64,000 nucleotides of DNA from Argyresthia goedartella (lineage: Eukaryota; Arthropoda; Insecta; Lepidoptera; Argyresthiidae): contig OX463815.1 of NCBI GenBank assembly GCA_949825045.1, positions 27,643,356 through 27,707,355 on the forward strand. Direction: 5' to 3'. The notes beneath the pieces are model-generated. The model was not told the origin of the DNA and ran no database searches. It worked only from the letters and a program-made list of their open reading frames with translations. Shown here in pieces: positions 12,225-22,352 of the stretch. Made by a program: the position numbers and the translations under genes. Each line of letters starts with the position of its first letter. Within the stretch, counting starts at the first letter, position 1.

Positions 12225-12341
12225 CTAATACTGCAAGTATTGCCCGGGTGGCTGGTAAGGTCCTTCCTCGTCTATTCCATCGTAGCCTTCAAAGCCGTCG
12301 TACCCGTAGAGTTGAGGCGGCAACTCCTTCCCGAATACTGT
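12225..12341 (-). CDS. Probable terminal exon of an unidentified gene
   Basis: On the minus strand a strong acceptor (pyrimidine-rich TTTTCCTTTCACAG) is followed by an open frame that begins with the last two bases of a codon. It reads FGKELPPQLYGYDGF, then EGYDGIDEEGPYQPPGQY, and stops at 12225. The composition is Tyr-, Gly-, Pro- and acidic-rich, as in secreted structural proteins, but I recognise no named family. The incoming intron would be phase 1. No matching upstream exon is evident between here and gene A, and there is no ATG in the exon, so the gene is incomplete as read. It could be a third cuticle or extracellular matrix protein, or a chance open frame behind a good acceptor. Confidence 0.4.
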   Translation of the reverse strand, partial: TVFGKELPPQLYGYDGFEGYDGIDEEGPYQPPGQYLQY

Positions 12342-12481
12342 GAAAGGAAAATGTATACATTTCATTAATATGAATAGATATAACCACGACCTCTGTGGCG
12401 TGCGGTTCAAAGCTCTGCCGCCCAAGCGAAACCTCAAGGAAAATATTTGATATCCCCAGCTCTGTGATACTTATACCTGTG

Positions 12482-12575
12482 TAACGTCGCTGTTTCTGGT
12501 TCCTACGGCACAGACACATGGTATCCTAGTGTGGGACTAGAAGCAATGTATGTGCCTGTATATTCTTCTTCTAAT
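12482..12575 (+). mobile_element. SINE family 2, 3' fragment
   Basis: Matches the block GTCGCTGTTTCTGGTTCC ... TATCCTAGTGTGGGAC ... GAAGCAATGTATGTGCC found also at 63600-63700 and, inverted, at 13750-13915 and 58320-58425. Only the distal body is present and the tRNA-like head is missing. Confidence 0.6.
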
Positions 12576-12785
12576 ATCCAAGTCTGTACAATGAAAAATT
12601 GCGTGTGTCATTTGTTGCGCCTAATTATACCTCCAAAACGGCGGCAATGAGCCAATCCCGCAAAAAAGAAGTTAAGGTGATACAAAAAAAATATGGGGTT
12701 TTTTTCGAATCCATTTACTCCACTATCAAGTCATCTACAGATTTGATTTTTGAGTTAACGTTTATTAAGTATTTGATTAAGATTC

Positions 12786-12905
12786 TCACAGAAGTCCAAT
12801 GTACATAGTGGTCCAATGTACAGAAGTGGCAAAAAATGACGATTGCTAAGTAAATGTAAATATCTACAGTAATGAAGACATTTGGAATTTGGAAATTTGG
12901 AAGAA
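12786..12905 (+). mobile_element. 3' end fragment of the 5.3-kb LINE family
   Basis: The stretch GTGGTCCAATGTA...AAATGTAAATATCTACAGTAAT corresponds to the 3' UTR at 8580-8650 and ends in a TTTGGAA-type simple tail. This is the usual product of severe 5' truncation during LINE insertion. Confidence 0.75.
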
Positions 12906-13749
12906 AAACGCGAATTGGTGAAATTTTCTCGATAGAATTTAATTGCGAAAATACCTCCAAATTGTTTTTTCCTGTAATTCTGAAATCCTAACTTATTTCA
13001 TTGCGAAATTACATTCAAAATGTGGATATTATGTATCAATAGTAAACTCTCCTTGAAAATATTTTTGACAAAATAGCGTAGATTATTTTTAGACAATTTT
13101 AATGCTGTTTGGCGCTACGTTATGTCATTTTTCCCCGATTTTGTCCCTCTCACACTGCGGGTCTTTCCGCCTGGAGTAACGGGGACCTTTGCACGGATGA
13201 GGTATCCCGTTAAGGAATTAACCAACGTGCATGCAAATGTAGCCATATATGACGCTAGTCTCTTAATCGGACCTGAGGTCTAGTCTATTTATTATTCTCC
13301 ACTCTGACACTGAGTTAAAGCTATATAGTTATAGTTCGCGCCAAGTCTCTACAGCTCTCATTGACTTGTCACCTCTTTCAGTCTCACACCTTAGCATATG
13401 CGAGAAAGAAAGGTAACAGCTCGCTCAGAGCTGAAGACAATTAACGGAGCCTGTACTGTGACTAACTGTAGAGTTGCTACTGAATCATCTGTGGCGCTGT
13501 ACAGTACAAGGTAAACAGAATCAGCGAGGACAGAACAATAGCACGGATTAGATAATAGTTACTTCACAGTATGCAACAATGTCAAGGGAGACGAATCATA
13601 ATTTGGCGCTAATTGGGTGTAACATGTTAATGTCTCTCTTTATTTAATTTAAGTGATATCAAACTTTTTAGACATTACAATTAATGAAGAGAAGACTATA
13701 CTTCGAATGGTGGTTGTAGCTAGTTTGTGCCTCAACCATTCCATATTAT

Positions 13750-13915
13750 ACATACATTAGATAAAACTTAGGCGATACCCTGTGTCGTGGGAACCAGAAA
13801 CATCGACGTCACACACACATATAAACATTAAAGACCTGCGGATTTTTCTGTATCCCCGGGGATAGAACCCGGGACCTCTCGCATGGTAAGCAGAGCCACA
13901 ACCTTTAACGAAAGA
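13750..13915 (-). mobile_element. tRNA-derived SINE, family 2, with head
   Basis: On the minus strand the head contains TGGCTCTGCTTACCATGCGA and a box B-like GGTTCTATCCCCGGGG. The family 2 body GTTTCTGGTTCCCACGACAC follows. The head shows how family 2 is linked to a tRNA ancestor. Not a functional tRNA gene. Confidence 0.7.
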
Positions 13916-13929
13916 TCTATTATTTCTGT

Positions 13930-15190
13930 TTTTACATTTATTCACTGGGATTAAAGCGAATCGATCGGCGTCCGACATCCAGGGAGAGACCCAGTAATTA
14001 TACCACAGGATGCTGCATTTAATACCTCTTTTATAATCTATTATCCCTTAATGCATGTTTTTTCCTATTTAGATAGAAAAATATGTCAGAAATACCGGAA
14101 AAATATAAAAAAATATATTGAAATTTATTTTCGTAAAAAAAAAAGAAAGCTGAAGAAAGCACTGAAAATCTTCAAACCTCCTAAAAGTCATTTTTTTTAA
14201 TATATGAAATATTTAAAAAAGCATTCAAAGATTTTTTCACTTATTTTAAATTAATATTTTTAAAAACGAATGTGACTTTTCTTTTCTTTAAATTGCTAGT
14301 TTGTCTTTTTTCTCTAGACTCACATTTTGACCTATAGGAACATTTTATTGATTTCTGAAGCTATCGCTGATATTTTTTTTTATTTTCTGAATATTGATAT
14401 ACAAGAGTATATAAAATAAATTTGAGGTATAAATAAATAATTAATGGTTTTTTTTTACAATTTTTAATAATTTAATAAAGTATGTCGGCTATTTCTTCAT
14501 TTTGATTTCATAATAGTATAACATACTTTAATTTCACTTGATGTTTAATTAACCCCCAATATGTATTAAATTTGTTTTCTTCATAAAGATTAAGTTGAAA
14601 ATGCATTTAATTTAATAAACAATAGGTAAAAATATTGTATTCCAATTTTAACTTTTCATATTTTGAATTAACTTTTTGTCTGGATTATATGTAGCTTTAA
14701 AAGCAAATTGTATTTGACTAATTGTATTCAAACTCTATTAGTAATATTTTAATGTATCATAACTAAAGAATATGTACAACAATAGATTATAATAAACTTG
14801 GGAAGAGTGCTTTACATGCTTTTATAGCTTAGTTAAGTTATCAAGAACCGCCAAAACTGTACTATTTAATGTTGAGCATTAATAAGAATAACTTGTGTGA
14901 TTTTGTATAATGTTAATTGAATACATTATTATTATTATTCTTATTATTGTATTGTTGTTTTGGGCACAAAATGCATTTAATGGTAAATAATATTTTCAAA
15001 GAAAAATCTGTTGTTGTTCTCTTGAAATTTAATGTCGTGGTATTTGCAATATTGAAATAGTGCTGCACCAAGCGATGCCGATGTTAAGACTCTATCTATA
15101 GATACTTTCATTGCATCTCTGACAACGCCACTGACACATTTTCACATGGTCTATCTGTATTAGTATAATTTTATAGTATCTGTGATTATA
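13930..15190. other. Very AT-rich intergenic sequence
   Basis: Long A and T runs and TTATTATT-type microsatellites dominate. No coding, RNA or repeat feature could be supported. It lies downstream of gene A (minus strand). Confidence 0.4.
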
Positions 15191-15194
15191 CAGA

Positions 15195-15230
15195 AAACGG
15201 CGTAACTGTAAAAATACAGTTACGCCGTTT
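15195..15230. repeat. Perfect 16-bp hairpin
   Basis: Arms 15195-15210 (AAACGGCGTAACTGTA) and 15215-15230 are exact reverse complements around the loop AAAA. It stands about 110 bases past the likely poly(A) signal of gene A. An adjacent (CTTTT)n microsatellite occupies 15232-15256. Confidence 0.8.
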
Positions 15231-15339
15231 ACTTCTTTTCTTTTCTTTTCTTTTATTTCAGACAAAAGTCTTAGCTAGTTAATAAGTAGAGATGTCGAGA
15301 TGTCGCTCTTTCTCATTATTATGTTAACGTTAATTATTT

Positions 15340-15348
15340 TTATTTATT
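15340..15348 (-). terminator. Candidate poly(A) signal of cuticle gene A
   Basis: The minus strand reads AATAAATAAAA here, about 100 bases past the stop codon at 15444. It is the first canonical hexamer downstream of the stop. Confidence 0.5.
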
Positions 15349-15443
15349 GGGTTTGCGATTGGTTGCTAGCGTCTACGAAACAAAGGAGGTAGCCTGAGCA
15401 GCCTTTGGACAGCCTCTTCGTTACCGGAGAGGAATTTTTACTA

Positions 15444-18400
15444 TTATTTATTTCGTTTAAGTTTATAAAAAGCAAAACCCTTACAGAACGGCGCAGCGGA
15501 GGCGTAGACTGGCCTATTATATTGCCTCGGGAACTCGACTGGCACGGGAATGGGTTTCGCCACATACTTCACCACGGTCTTCACTTGTGGGGCCACCCTA
15601 ACTGAGGGTACGTGGATTGTGGGGCCAGTCTTTGAGACCACGGCGTTGAACCCGTGGACCGGATCAGCTGTGTAGTCGACTGTCCGGATCGAACCGTCTG
15701 GTTCTACCAAGGAGTATTGACCTGGAAATGAAAAGTGGTAATTTTAAAGATCAGTCAATTATATTAATACCCCAATTAAGCCAAGCATGAATAATTCCAT
15801 GATGATACTGATGCTTGCATGAAGTTTTTAGTAGATAAGTGTCTAGGTGAGATAAACAATATTTTAAGAATAAATAAGAGGACCATCTTTCCAGAACCCA
15901 GGGAAACTGGTAATAAATGGTTGGGGCACGAATTGATAGTCATAGACTGAGAAAAGATGGAGATAATGGCCATAGACCCTACGTAGAGACGAATGGACAT
16001 AAGCAAATCATTGATTGTTACCATCAGTATTGCCCAATACCATGAATCATCTAGAGCAGACATGCTTTTGTTTTCAGGACCCCTGACCGTAGTTAACAGT
16101 TATGAGAGGTGGTAATTGTTCGTTAACCTCATTGTTAAATTTCCTTGGAACTAGAACTAGAATTTACACTCATTTTATTTTGACGACCTCGGTGGTAAGA
16201 GGATTGAGTGTTTTTACTTTTCATGCTGCGGGTTCGGGTACAAAACCAATTCGCAATTATAATATCAAAATATTGCTATGATCACGCATATTTTTGTATT
16301 ATAACATCGAATATTCCAATGCATGATATCAGGTACGTTGTCAATGTACAATAAAATTTGACAAAAAATTCCTTTCAAACTTTTATAAAGGTAAAACAAT
16401 CGCGCGTCTAAAAGAAACTACACGATAAATCACATACAATTTGATTACTATGTGGGAAACCTAAGATTATCTGAGTGCAAGATCTTCAGGAAACCAACCA
16501 TGGGACCTAATGTGTAAACTAGATGTTGTATTGTTATGTGTTGTACATTATTTCCCTTTGACAGCATTTGTACACAATTTGTAGAGTGTTGTAGACTACA
16601 ACAGCTACTACAGAGTTGCGCCCGACTCAGGGTTGGTAATTTACATGACACTGAAGAATAAAATTTTATAAAAACAAGCATTATTTTTCCATCGAAGAAT
16701 ACCTAAAAATCATAAAATTGTGGCCTTTTTTTGCTACAGTGCTCGCAATATTGGGCACTCCAAGACCTGGAGTCCAAATTCGAGGTATACTAGTAGCCAT
16801 TATGAAGACCTTCAGGTCCTATCATCAGATTGAGCTCGAGCTCGAATCAACTACTCACCGAGGTGATCGGAAACCGGGACGTGGGTCAACTTTAACTTGC
16901 AAGATTTGTTTACATAGTTACTTCCTTAGTAATAGGTGAACCTAATAAAAGCGTGTTAAATAACCTCAGCCTGTACACAGAATGTAACAGAAATGCAAAT
17001 TGTACTGTAATGTTTGAGAAATATATGTTCGTAGAATATATGTACATACCTTTGACGACATCACCGTCTCTTGATTCATGTTGTGACTTTATATCACCAG
17101 TCGTGTGGTCTGCTACTCCGTAATTAAAAGCGTACTTTGGTCGATCTTCCTGTTACAAAACAATGATTGTGAGGTTTCAAGTTAAATACGTTTTTCCATG
17201 CGCCAACGAGATAAGTACTTAAGACGGACGGTGATGGAAAACATCGAGAGAAAACCTTCATGTCTCCATAGCTGCGGCGACGGACTGGCTAGCCCCCTAT
17301 CACTCAAAATGGAGTATTTATTTACGGCTTATGTTTAACTGTTTATTAAATTGACTAAAATTAAAAGAAAACATATTCATCCCAAATTGACTAAATGTTG
17401 ACCAAAATTTTACACACTTCGCTCCGCTTCGCTTCAGCTCCAGGTTGTATTGTTAAGTTGCGACCTAACAAACTTAACTTTAGTATTAAGACAGATAAGT
17501 TATCTATAGCAACCAATATGATTCTGTGAAACTACATGGGGCCGCTCAATTTGGTGAACAGTAGCATATTTGGGAGTCAAAACTTATATTGGTTAACAAT
17601 ATATTGTTGCCTTTAATAACTGGCTAAGCATGGTTTCATACAACTGTGCCTCTGCCACCCCGTATGGGAAAAAATAAGTTTCCCTTCAGATTTAGATAAC
17701 ACTCTTATTTCTCTGTCCCGCACTAGTATACTTAGTCATAACTCCTAGGAACTAGAAACTGTACGTCACTGGGTTGGGAATCGAACAATAATAATAATAA
17801 TAATTTTATTAATCTCAAAGACATTTTTGGTAACATTAAAAACACAGGATAGTTCTTAACATAATTATGTAGCTTATTTTATGTTTGTGTAGCTGTTCCC
17901 CACGCTAGGTGTAAACCTGTGCTGTGGGGAAACAGTATCACTCCGTTTAACAGCACTTTATTTATTAGTTAGTAGTAAGACCTCTATATCGAATCTAATT
18001 CGGTACTTATGTGGTATTAGCCAATATTGATGAGTTTAAGATAGAACTGCTTATCGTTGGGCTCCCTCTATCATAAACATATAGTAAGGTCCGAAAAACT
18101 TTATATTTAATCCCGGATAAAAAACTCTGTCAAAAATATTTAACAGAACGGTATAGTCAACTAGTATTATATAGATAAGATAATAATTACTTTGTTCTCA
18201 TTAAATAGGATCCGAAGTTGGTTATGATGTTGTAGCTCACTCCTAACTCCTACACCCTTCTGTTACATCCTCTAAGTAATATTTAAAACAAAGAGTTTAA
18301 GGAGGAGTCTTAACTATTAAGGCTAATTATATAGGTATGCTTACATAATATTTCGCCCCCGCTCCCTCAGGGATATACACTGGGTACACACCATGCTTAG

Positions 18401-18458
18401 GCTGCGCCTCTGTCACAACAAACAGGAAAGCGACCAAAAAACACGCACACCGATTCAT
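15444..18458 (-). CDS. RR-2 cuticular protein (gene A), 3 exons
   Basis: Exons on the minus strand are 18458-18345, 17149-17050 and 15721-15444, giving about 163 residues. Exon 1 encodes a signal peptide starting [15 protein letters not shown] and a short linker to KYY, with donor GTAAGC at phase 0. Exon 2, behind TTTTGTAACAG, encodes [20 protein letters not shown] and ESRDGDVVK, with donor GTATGT at phase 1. Exon 3, behind CATTTCCAG, encodes [20 protein letters not shown] and GFNAVVSK, then a Val/Pro-rich tail. The [34 protein letters not shown] pattern is the extended Rebers-Riddiford (RR-2) chitin-binding domain. RR-2 proteins are secreted by epidermis and bind chitin in hard cuticle. The C-terminal tail ends ...[10 protein letters not shown] without the AAPA repeats common in this family. 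Splice sites are inferred from sequence alone. Confidence 0.88.
17215..17685 (+). mobile_element. SINE family 3 fragments in intron 1 of gene A
   Basis: Block GACGGTGATGGAAAACAT ... TAGCTGCGGCGACGG ... CAAAATGGAGTA and, after about 280 bases, ATAACTGGCTAAGCATGG ... CTCTGCCACC ... ATGGGAAAA match the order in the better copy at 58620-58910. The gap suggests a later insertion between the two halves. The tRNA-like head is missing. Confidence 0.6.
17788..17935 (+). repeat. AAT microsatellite and repeat-tail hairpin
   Basis: An (AAT)n run at 17790-17806 leads into a stretch ending in the inverted pair CTGTTCCCCAC / GTGGGGAAACAG (about 17892-17932). Similar hairpins occur in LINE 3' ends. The element identity is not established. 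Confidence 0.35.
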
Positions 18459-18525
18459 AATATCACCAACACTGAATTTCCACGGGAAACACAAAGAAAA
18501 CGCTAGGTTCGACCAATGTCTGGTC

Positions 18526-18564
18526 CCTGAGTAGCACAATGGTGGGTCCACGGTGCATTTATAT
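18526..18564 (-). promoter_or_regulatory. Candidate core promoter of gene A
   Basis: On the minus strand ATATAAAT (18564-18557) is followed about 33 bases later by an arthropod initiator-like TCAGG (18530-18526). This would give a 5' UTR of about 70 bases before the ATG at 18458. TATA-plus-initiator spacing of this size is typical of insect cuticle gene promoters. Inference from motif and spacing only. Confidence 0.6.
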
Positions 18565-18799
18565 GTGGCCTTATTTGCCAGCGAGCGCCAGCCTTGGCGG
18601 CCAGTGTTTCCGAAAATGAATTTTTCGCGGCGCAGATGTCGGCGGGCTAATTGAGAAAAGTTTCGCACGGTCCGCACAATGGCTCGCTGAAGTAGATTAG
18701 ATTTCAACACGCTGTACAGTTTATGGAAGTCGCCAAATGGGATCCACCTGCACTTGTTCAAGCTCTCATTAGTGGTCTTGGACGTAGCCTTATTCAGCT

Positions 18800-19765
18800 A
18801 TGTAATTTGAGTACTGCTGCTTCTTTTTCTTATCGTCTGCCTACACAAACGCGGTGATAGTGGGGTTCCAGCTTCGAGGACGGAGTTAATATCCATCCTT
18901 TCATAGATATAATCAGATATCTTCACTGGTGGATGTATTTAAACACGTTCAGTTGATATGTGTAATAAATTTGAACCTTTATGTAATTGTTCATTATCAG
19001 CATGCTAATTAAAAGTACATAATGCTTTTCCTACAACTTAAACTCTGAAAATCGGAGTAACAACTTTCGCTGATCTAGGTCACGAGTGGTATCGGTATCA
19101 CTGGTCAAGGATAGAATATATTTCATAAGGTCCAAACTCCAGTCCACAGATCTTCCTACTTGAACTATATGATGCAAGTTTTAGTCTTATGTATTCATAA
19201 CACTAAAATCATATTCTCTCACCACCTATCGCCATGGCTGTCGTACATAACATACCTAATATATATTCTTTGCGAGAAATATGCCAATCATCCTGCAATC
19301 ACTTGTAGCTTTTTATACCGGAAAGCTCTGCTTACAAATTAAGTGATAATACATGCAGTTATTTCGTTCCCCCATCACCGTTATCCCGCCATCCGACATT
19401 CACAATGGTTTATCCAAATCAAAATACTTTCATCATTTTGAATAGTTGTCTAATAAATACCAGAACAGAAAATTACCAGAACATTCCTCCCTACAATATT
19501 TTGTATCAAGCAATGAACAGGCAAAAAATATTTCATGGCGTTCGTATGTTATATATTACGTCAGTGATCCGTATTATTTGCGTGTGAACTAACAATTTGT
19601 AAAACATAAGTGTCGTGTGACACCCGACATGTCACTTTATGCAACTCATGTCTCATCTAAAACTTGGTTAAGTGTGGGAGGTATTACATTACATTATACC
19701 TATTAGTTTTGTGTAATGATGATTTTAAGTTTCTTTGGTAACACAACATTTTAGTTTAACTTAAC
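18800..19765. other. Upstream region of gene A, nothing further recognised
   Basis: Short AT-rich open frames only. No domain, RNA gene or clear repeat boundary is visible. It may contain regulatory DNA for gene A, but I cannot point to specific sites. Confidence 0.3.
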
Positions 19766-19770
19766 ATCCT

Positions 19771-20100
19771 ACGGAGCTCAGACTTGGTTTCTGACTGACA
19801 TTGAAAAGTCTTGACTTGAGGATTACCAGCGAAATATGGAGCGCAGTATTCTGGGGACCCGGTTGTTTGACCGAGTCCGGAATACAAGTTTGCTGCTCCA
19901 AAACTTTAATTTAAGTGGGACTTTGCCGGCCACGACGCTCGTACGCAACCACACCGATGGGCCAAATTAACATCTCTCTGCAATCCCAAATGCAAAACGA
20001 GGACATGATCGCCCCAGGAAGCGCTAGAGTGACGAGCTGAGGGACCACCGCAATAACTGTTCCCAGGAGGGGAAGAGAGATATTGTCTAATCATAATAAT
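19771..20100 (+). pseudogene. RTE-type LINE C-terminal fragment, copy 1
   Basis: Nucleotide similarity to 21910-22270 is clear: CGGAGCTCAGACTTGGTTT, CCAGCGAAATATGGAGCGCA, GTATTCTGGGG, GACCGAGTCCGGAATAC, TGGGCCAAATTAACATCTC, GTGACGAGCTGAGGGACC. It encodes remnants of the YGAQ.WSLT ... ERSILG ... DR.RN region that ends RTE-like ORFs. It lacks the middle part (the AEKADELEWDWAGH region is partly deleted) and is frameshifted. Confidence 0.7.
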
Positions 20101-20550
20101 AAATCTTACCATACTACTACTTAACTAATACTTAACATACAATTTTCCTTTTCATTAAGGTAGTCTTTCTGATTTTCCAGTCCTCGCTCCCAATTCATTC
20201 GACTGACAATCATTATGAGAAGTCTATGTTTTAGGGAAATTGCAGTGTCATTTTCAGTAACCCTTTGATACACACTTTAAGTTAAACTTAACTTTTCAAA
20301 CCTTAATTGCCTAAGTAGATAAACGGCAACCAAAATCATGCGCATCTAACGAGTGTCATCCTTGCTTAGGTTCCTCCGTGAGAGAGGTTATCACTTCCTG
20401 TTTCCATACGTACGTAGACAATAGATCTTCAACACAAATAGTAAAGCGACGAAATGGCGGAACGGAACGCATCCGAGAAATAATTGGCATGAAGGTAAAT
20501 GGCCTGATGAGGATGTCAAGTTGTTCCAAGTAAGAAAGAATGGATAAATA

Positions 20551-21101
20551 TCCAAAACTGACAATGCGCATAGAAATCTTCACCAGTTGTCATATTCCCG
20601 AAAACAGCCGTACGGCACGGTGTGGTACGGCGAGTCTCGACCGCAGTCGATCCGGGCGCCCAAACTAGCGTTCTTGGATCGCGACGCTGATACGATACGG
20701 AGGTACGTTACGGACAAAAGAACATGTCTGGCTGGACCCACCTTTAGTATCGTCTCCCGAACGCTCGGAAATACGACCCTTGCCGGACAGTGGCGAAGAT
20801 TTCTATGCCCATATGCGGTAATTAATACCAATTCGTCAATAGTTTGAGCAAAGTTAATAATGCGTTGCTTAGTGCTTCTAGTTTTAATTAATATGTAAGT
20901 TCTACCGGTGAGAACCTATTAGTGGTTTTTATGTGTATTACGTGTTTTCCTAAGATAATAAAATAAAATTAAAATTAAAATAAAATATAATAATTTACAC
21001 ATGACATTGACTGCTATTTTTTTCGAACAAGGTATGTGATTCGGGAGTTTTCGGGGATATGACAACTGGCGAATATTTCTATGCGCATTGTAAGTTTTGG
21101 A
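20551..21101. repeat. 55-bp inverted repeat pair (possible non-autonomous DNA element)
   Basis: Arms 20551-20605 and 21047-21101 are reverse complements over 55 bases with about four mismatches; the outer end is TCCAAAAC / GTTTTGGA. A third partial copy of the arm in the right-arm orientation (GGCGAAGATTTCTATGCCCA) sits inside at about 20790-20815. The interior is GC-richer and holds no recognisable gene. It resembles a MITE or foldback element; no target duplication could be confirmed. Confidence 0.6.
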
Positions 21102-21899
21102 TTTAATTGCTTTCGATTGTGTGGTCAGTTTCTGTGGTATTGCTGTGGTGGCAATGGCAGGCTAATGACAACATTCGGATTTAGGAGACGAGCGAAGCTA
21201 GCCTATCACTTCACTAGGTAACAATCCAGCACATAATTTGGCACAATTTATAAAAAAAACTATTACTAATAATTGTCTAAATAAACTCAAAAACTACATG
21301 ACCTAATTTGAGTGTGTGTTTTAATTGTATATTCCATAACAATGATGTAATAACTCGACTAAATTGTAATTGTCCTAACACCATAGTTTTGGACAAGGTT
21401 GCTTAAGTATGGCCTCCCTTGCTACACAGTTACACCGATTAGTGTTATCTTGGTGAAATCTGGATATGTTATTGTTTCTATGTATACTCGACAAATGCTG
21501 CATCTACGAAAACTTTGAACTACTTGCTTAAAAAGTTGTTTAAATTAGTGTTATTTTGGTTTGGGTAAGTACACCTAATACTCAATTTATGTTTCTGAGG
21601 AAACCTTATTTACAGAACTATTTAAACATCGGTAACCAAGTCTTTACTTAGGGTGCAAAATCGACATTTCATCGACAGATCTAGCCAAAAACTTATTATT
21701 ATATGTTAATTACGTTTTGGTAATAAAACATCAGTACCCCATTATTATAGACTTCTATATTATCTGCTTTTTCAATGTAAACTGAGCCAATCTTAAATTT
21801 ATGTTAGTTGAAATGCCTCATCGCGGTATTTCATCGAAAGGTTAACGTATGAAACTAGTTCACCGAATGGCTTGAGACTATATTAAATAGTGAAGGTAC

Positions 21900-22310
21900 C
21901 TTACCTTACCTACGGAGCTCAGATTTGGTCTTTGACTAACATCCAAAAGTCCAGACTTGAAGTTTGCCAGCGAAATAAGCAGCGCAGTATTCTGGGGGTC
22001 CGGTTCTTGGACCGAGTCCGGAATACCGAGTTGCGCTCCAAAACTAAAATAAAAGACATAGCGGAGAAAGCGGACGAATTGGAGTGGGACTGGGCCGGCC
22101 ACGTCGCTCCTATATGCAACCACACCGATCGATGGGCCAAATTAACATCTCCTAAATGCAATACAAGAACGTGGTCGCCCCAGAAGCGCTGGAGTGACGA
22201 GCTGAGGGACCTCGACAAGAACTGGTGGGAAAGAGCCCAGGAGCGTGAAAAGTGGCAGGGGGGAAAATAAGCCATTCCCCAGCAGTAGGAAGACCTTGAT
22301 TAATATAATA
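21900..22310 (+). pseudogene. RTE-type LINE C-terminal fragment, copy 2
   Basis: An open frame reads LTYGAQIWSLTNIQKSRLEV, then RSILGVRFLDRVRNTELRSK, then ELEWDWAGHVAP and DRWAKL, and ends with RWSDELRDLDKNWWERAQER. This is the conserved C-terminal region after the RT of RTE-clade elements in insects (YGAQTWSLT, RSILG, WDWAGH, RW.DDL). The piece is 5' truncated with no RT palm, and ends with an ATAATATATAA-rich tail. Copy 1 lies at 19771-20100 in the same orientation. Confidence 0.8.
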
Positions 22311-22352
22311 ATATATAAATCCCATCAAAAATATGCGTTCCTATACAAAAAT

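Noticed and set aside
12155..12343. 62-codon plus-strand frame
   Set aside because: Antisense to the better-supported terminal exon at 12225-12341.
16185..16260. SINE or tRNA-like head (GACGACCTCGGTGG, then GCGGGTTCGGGT)
   Set aside because: It resembles a SINE head but the body after it does not match any family here, so I did not list it.
18327..18761. 144-codon single-frame protein on the minus strand
   Set aside because: Only its end from 18458 is coding; the earlier part covers the promoter and 5' UTR of gene A, and the last codons read through the splice donor at 18344.
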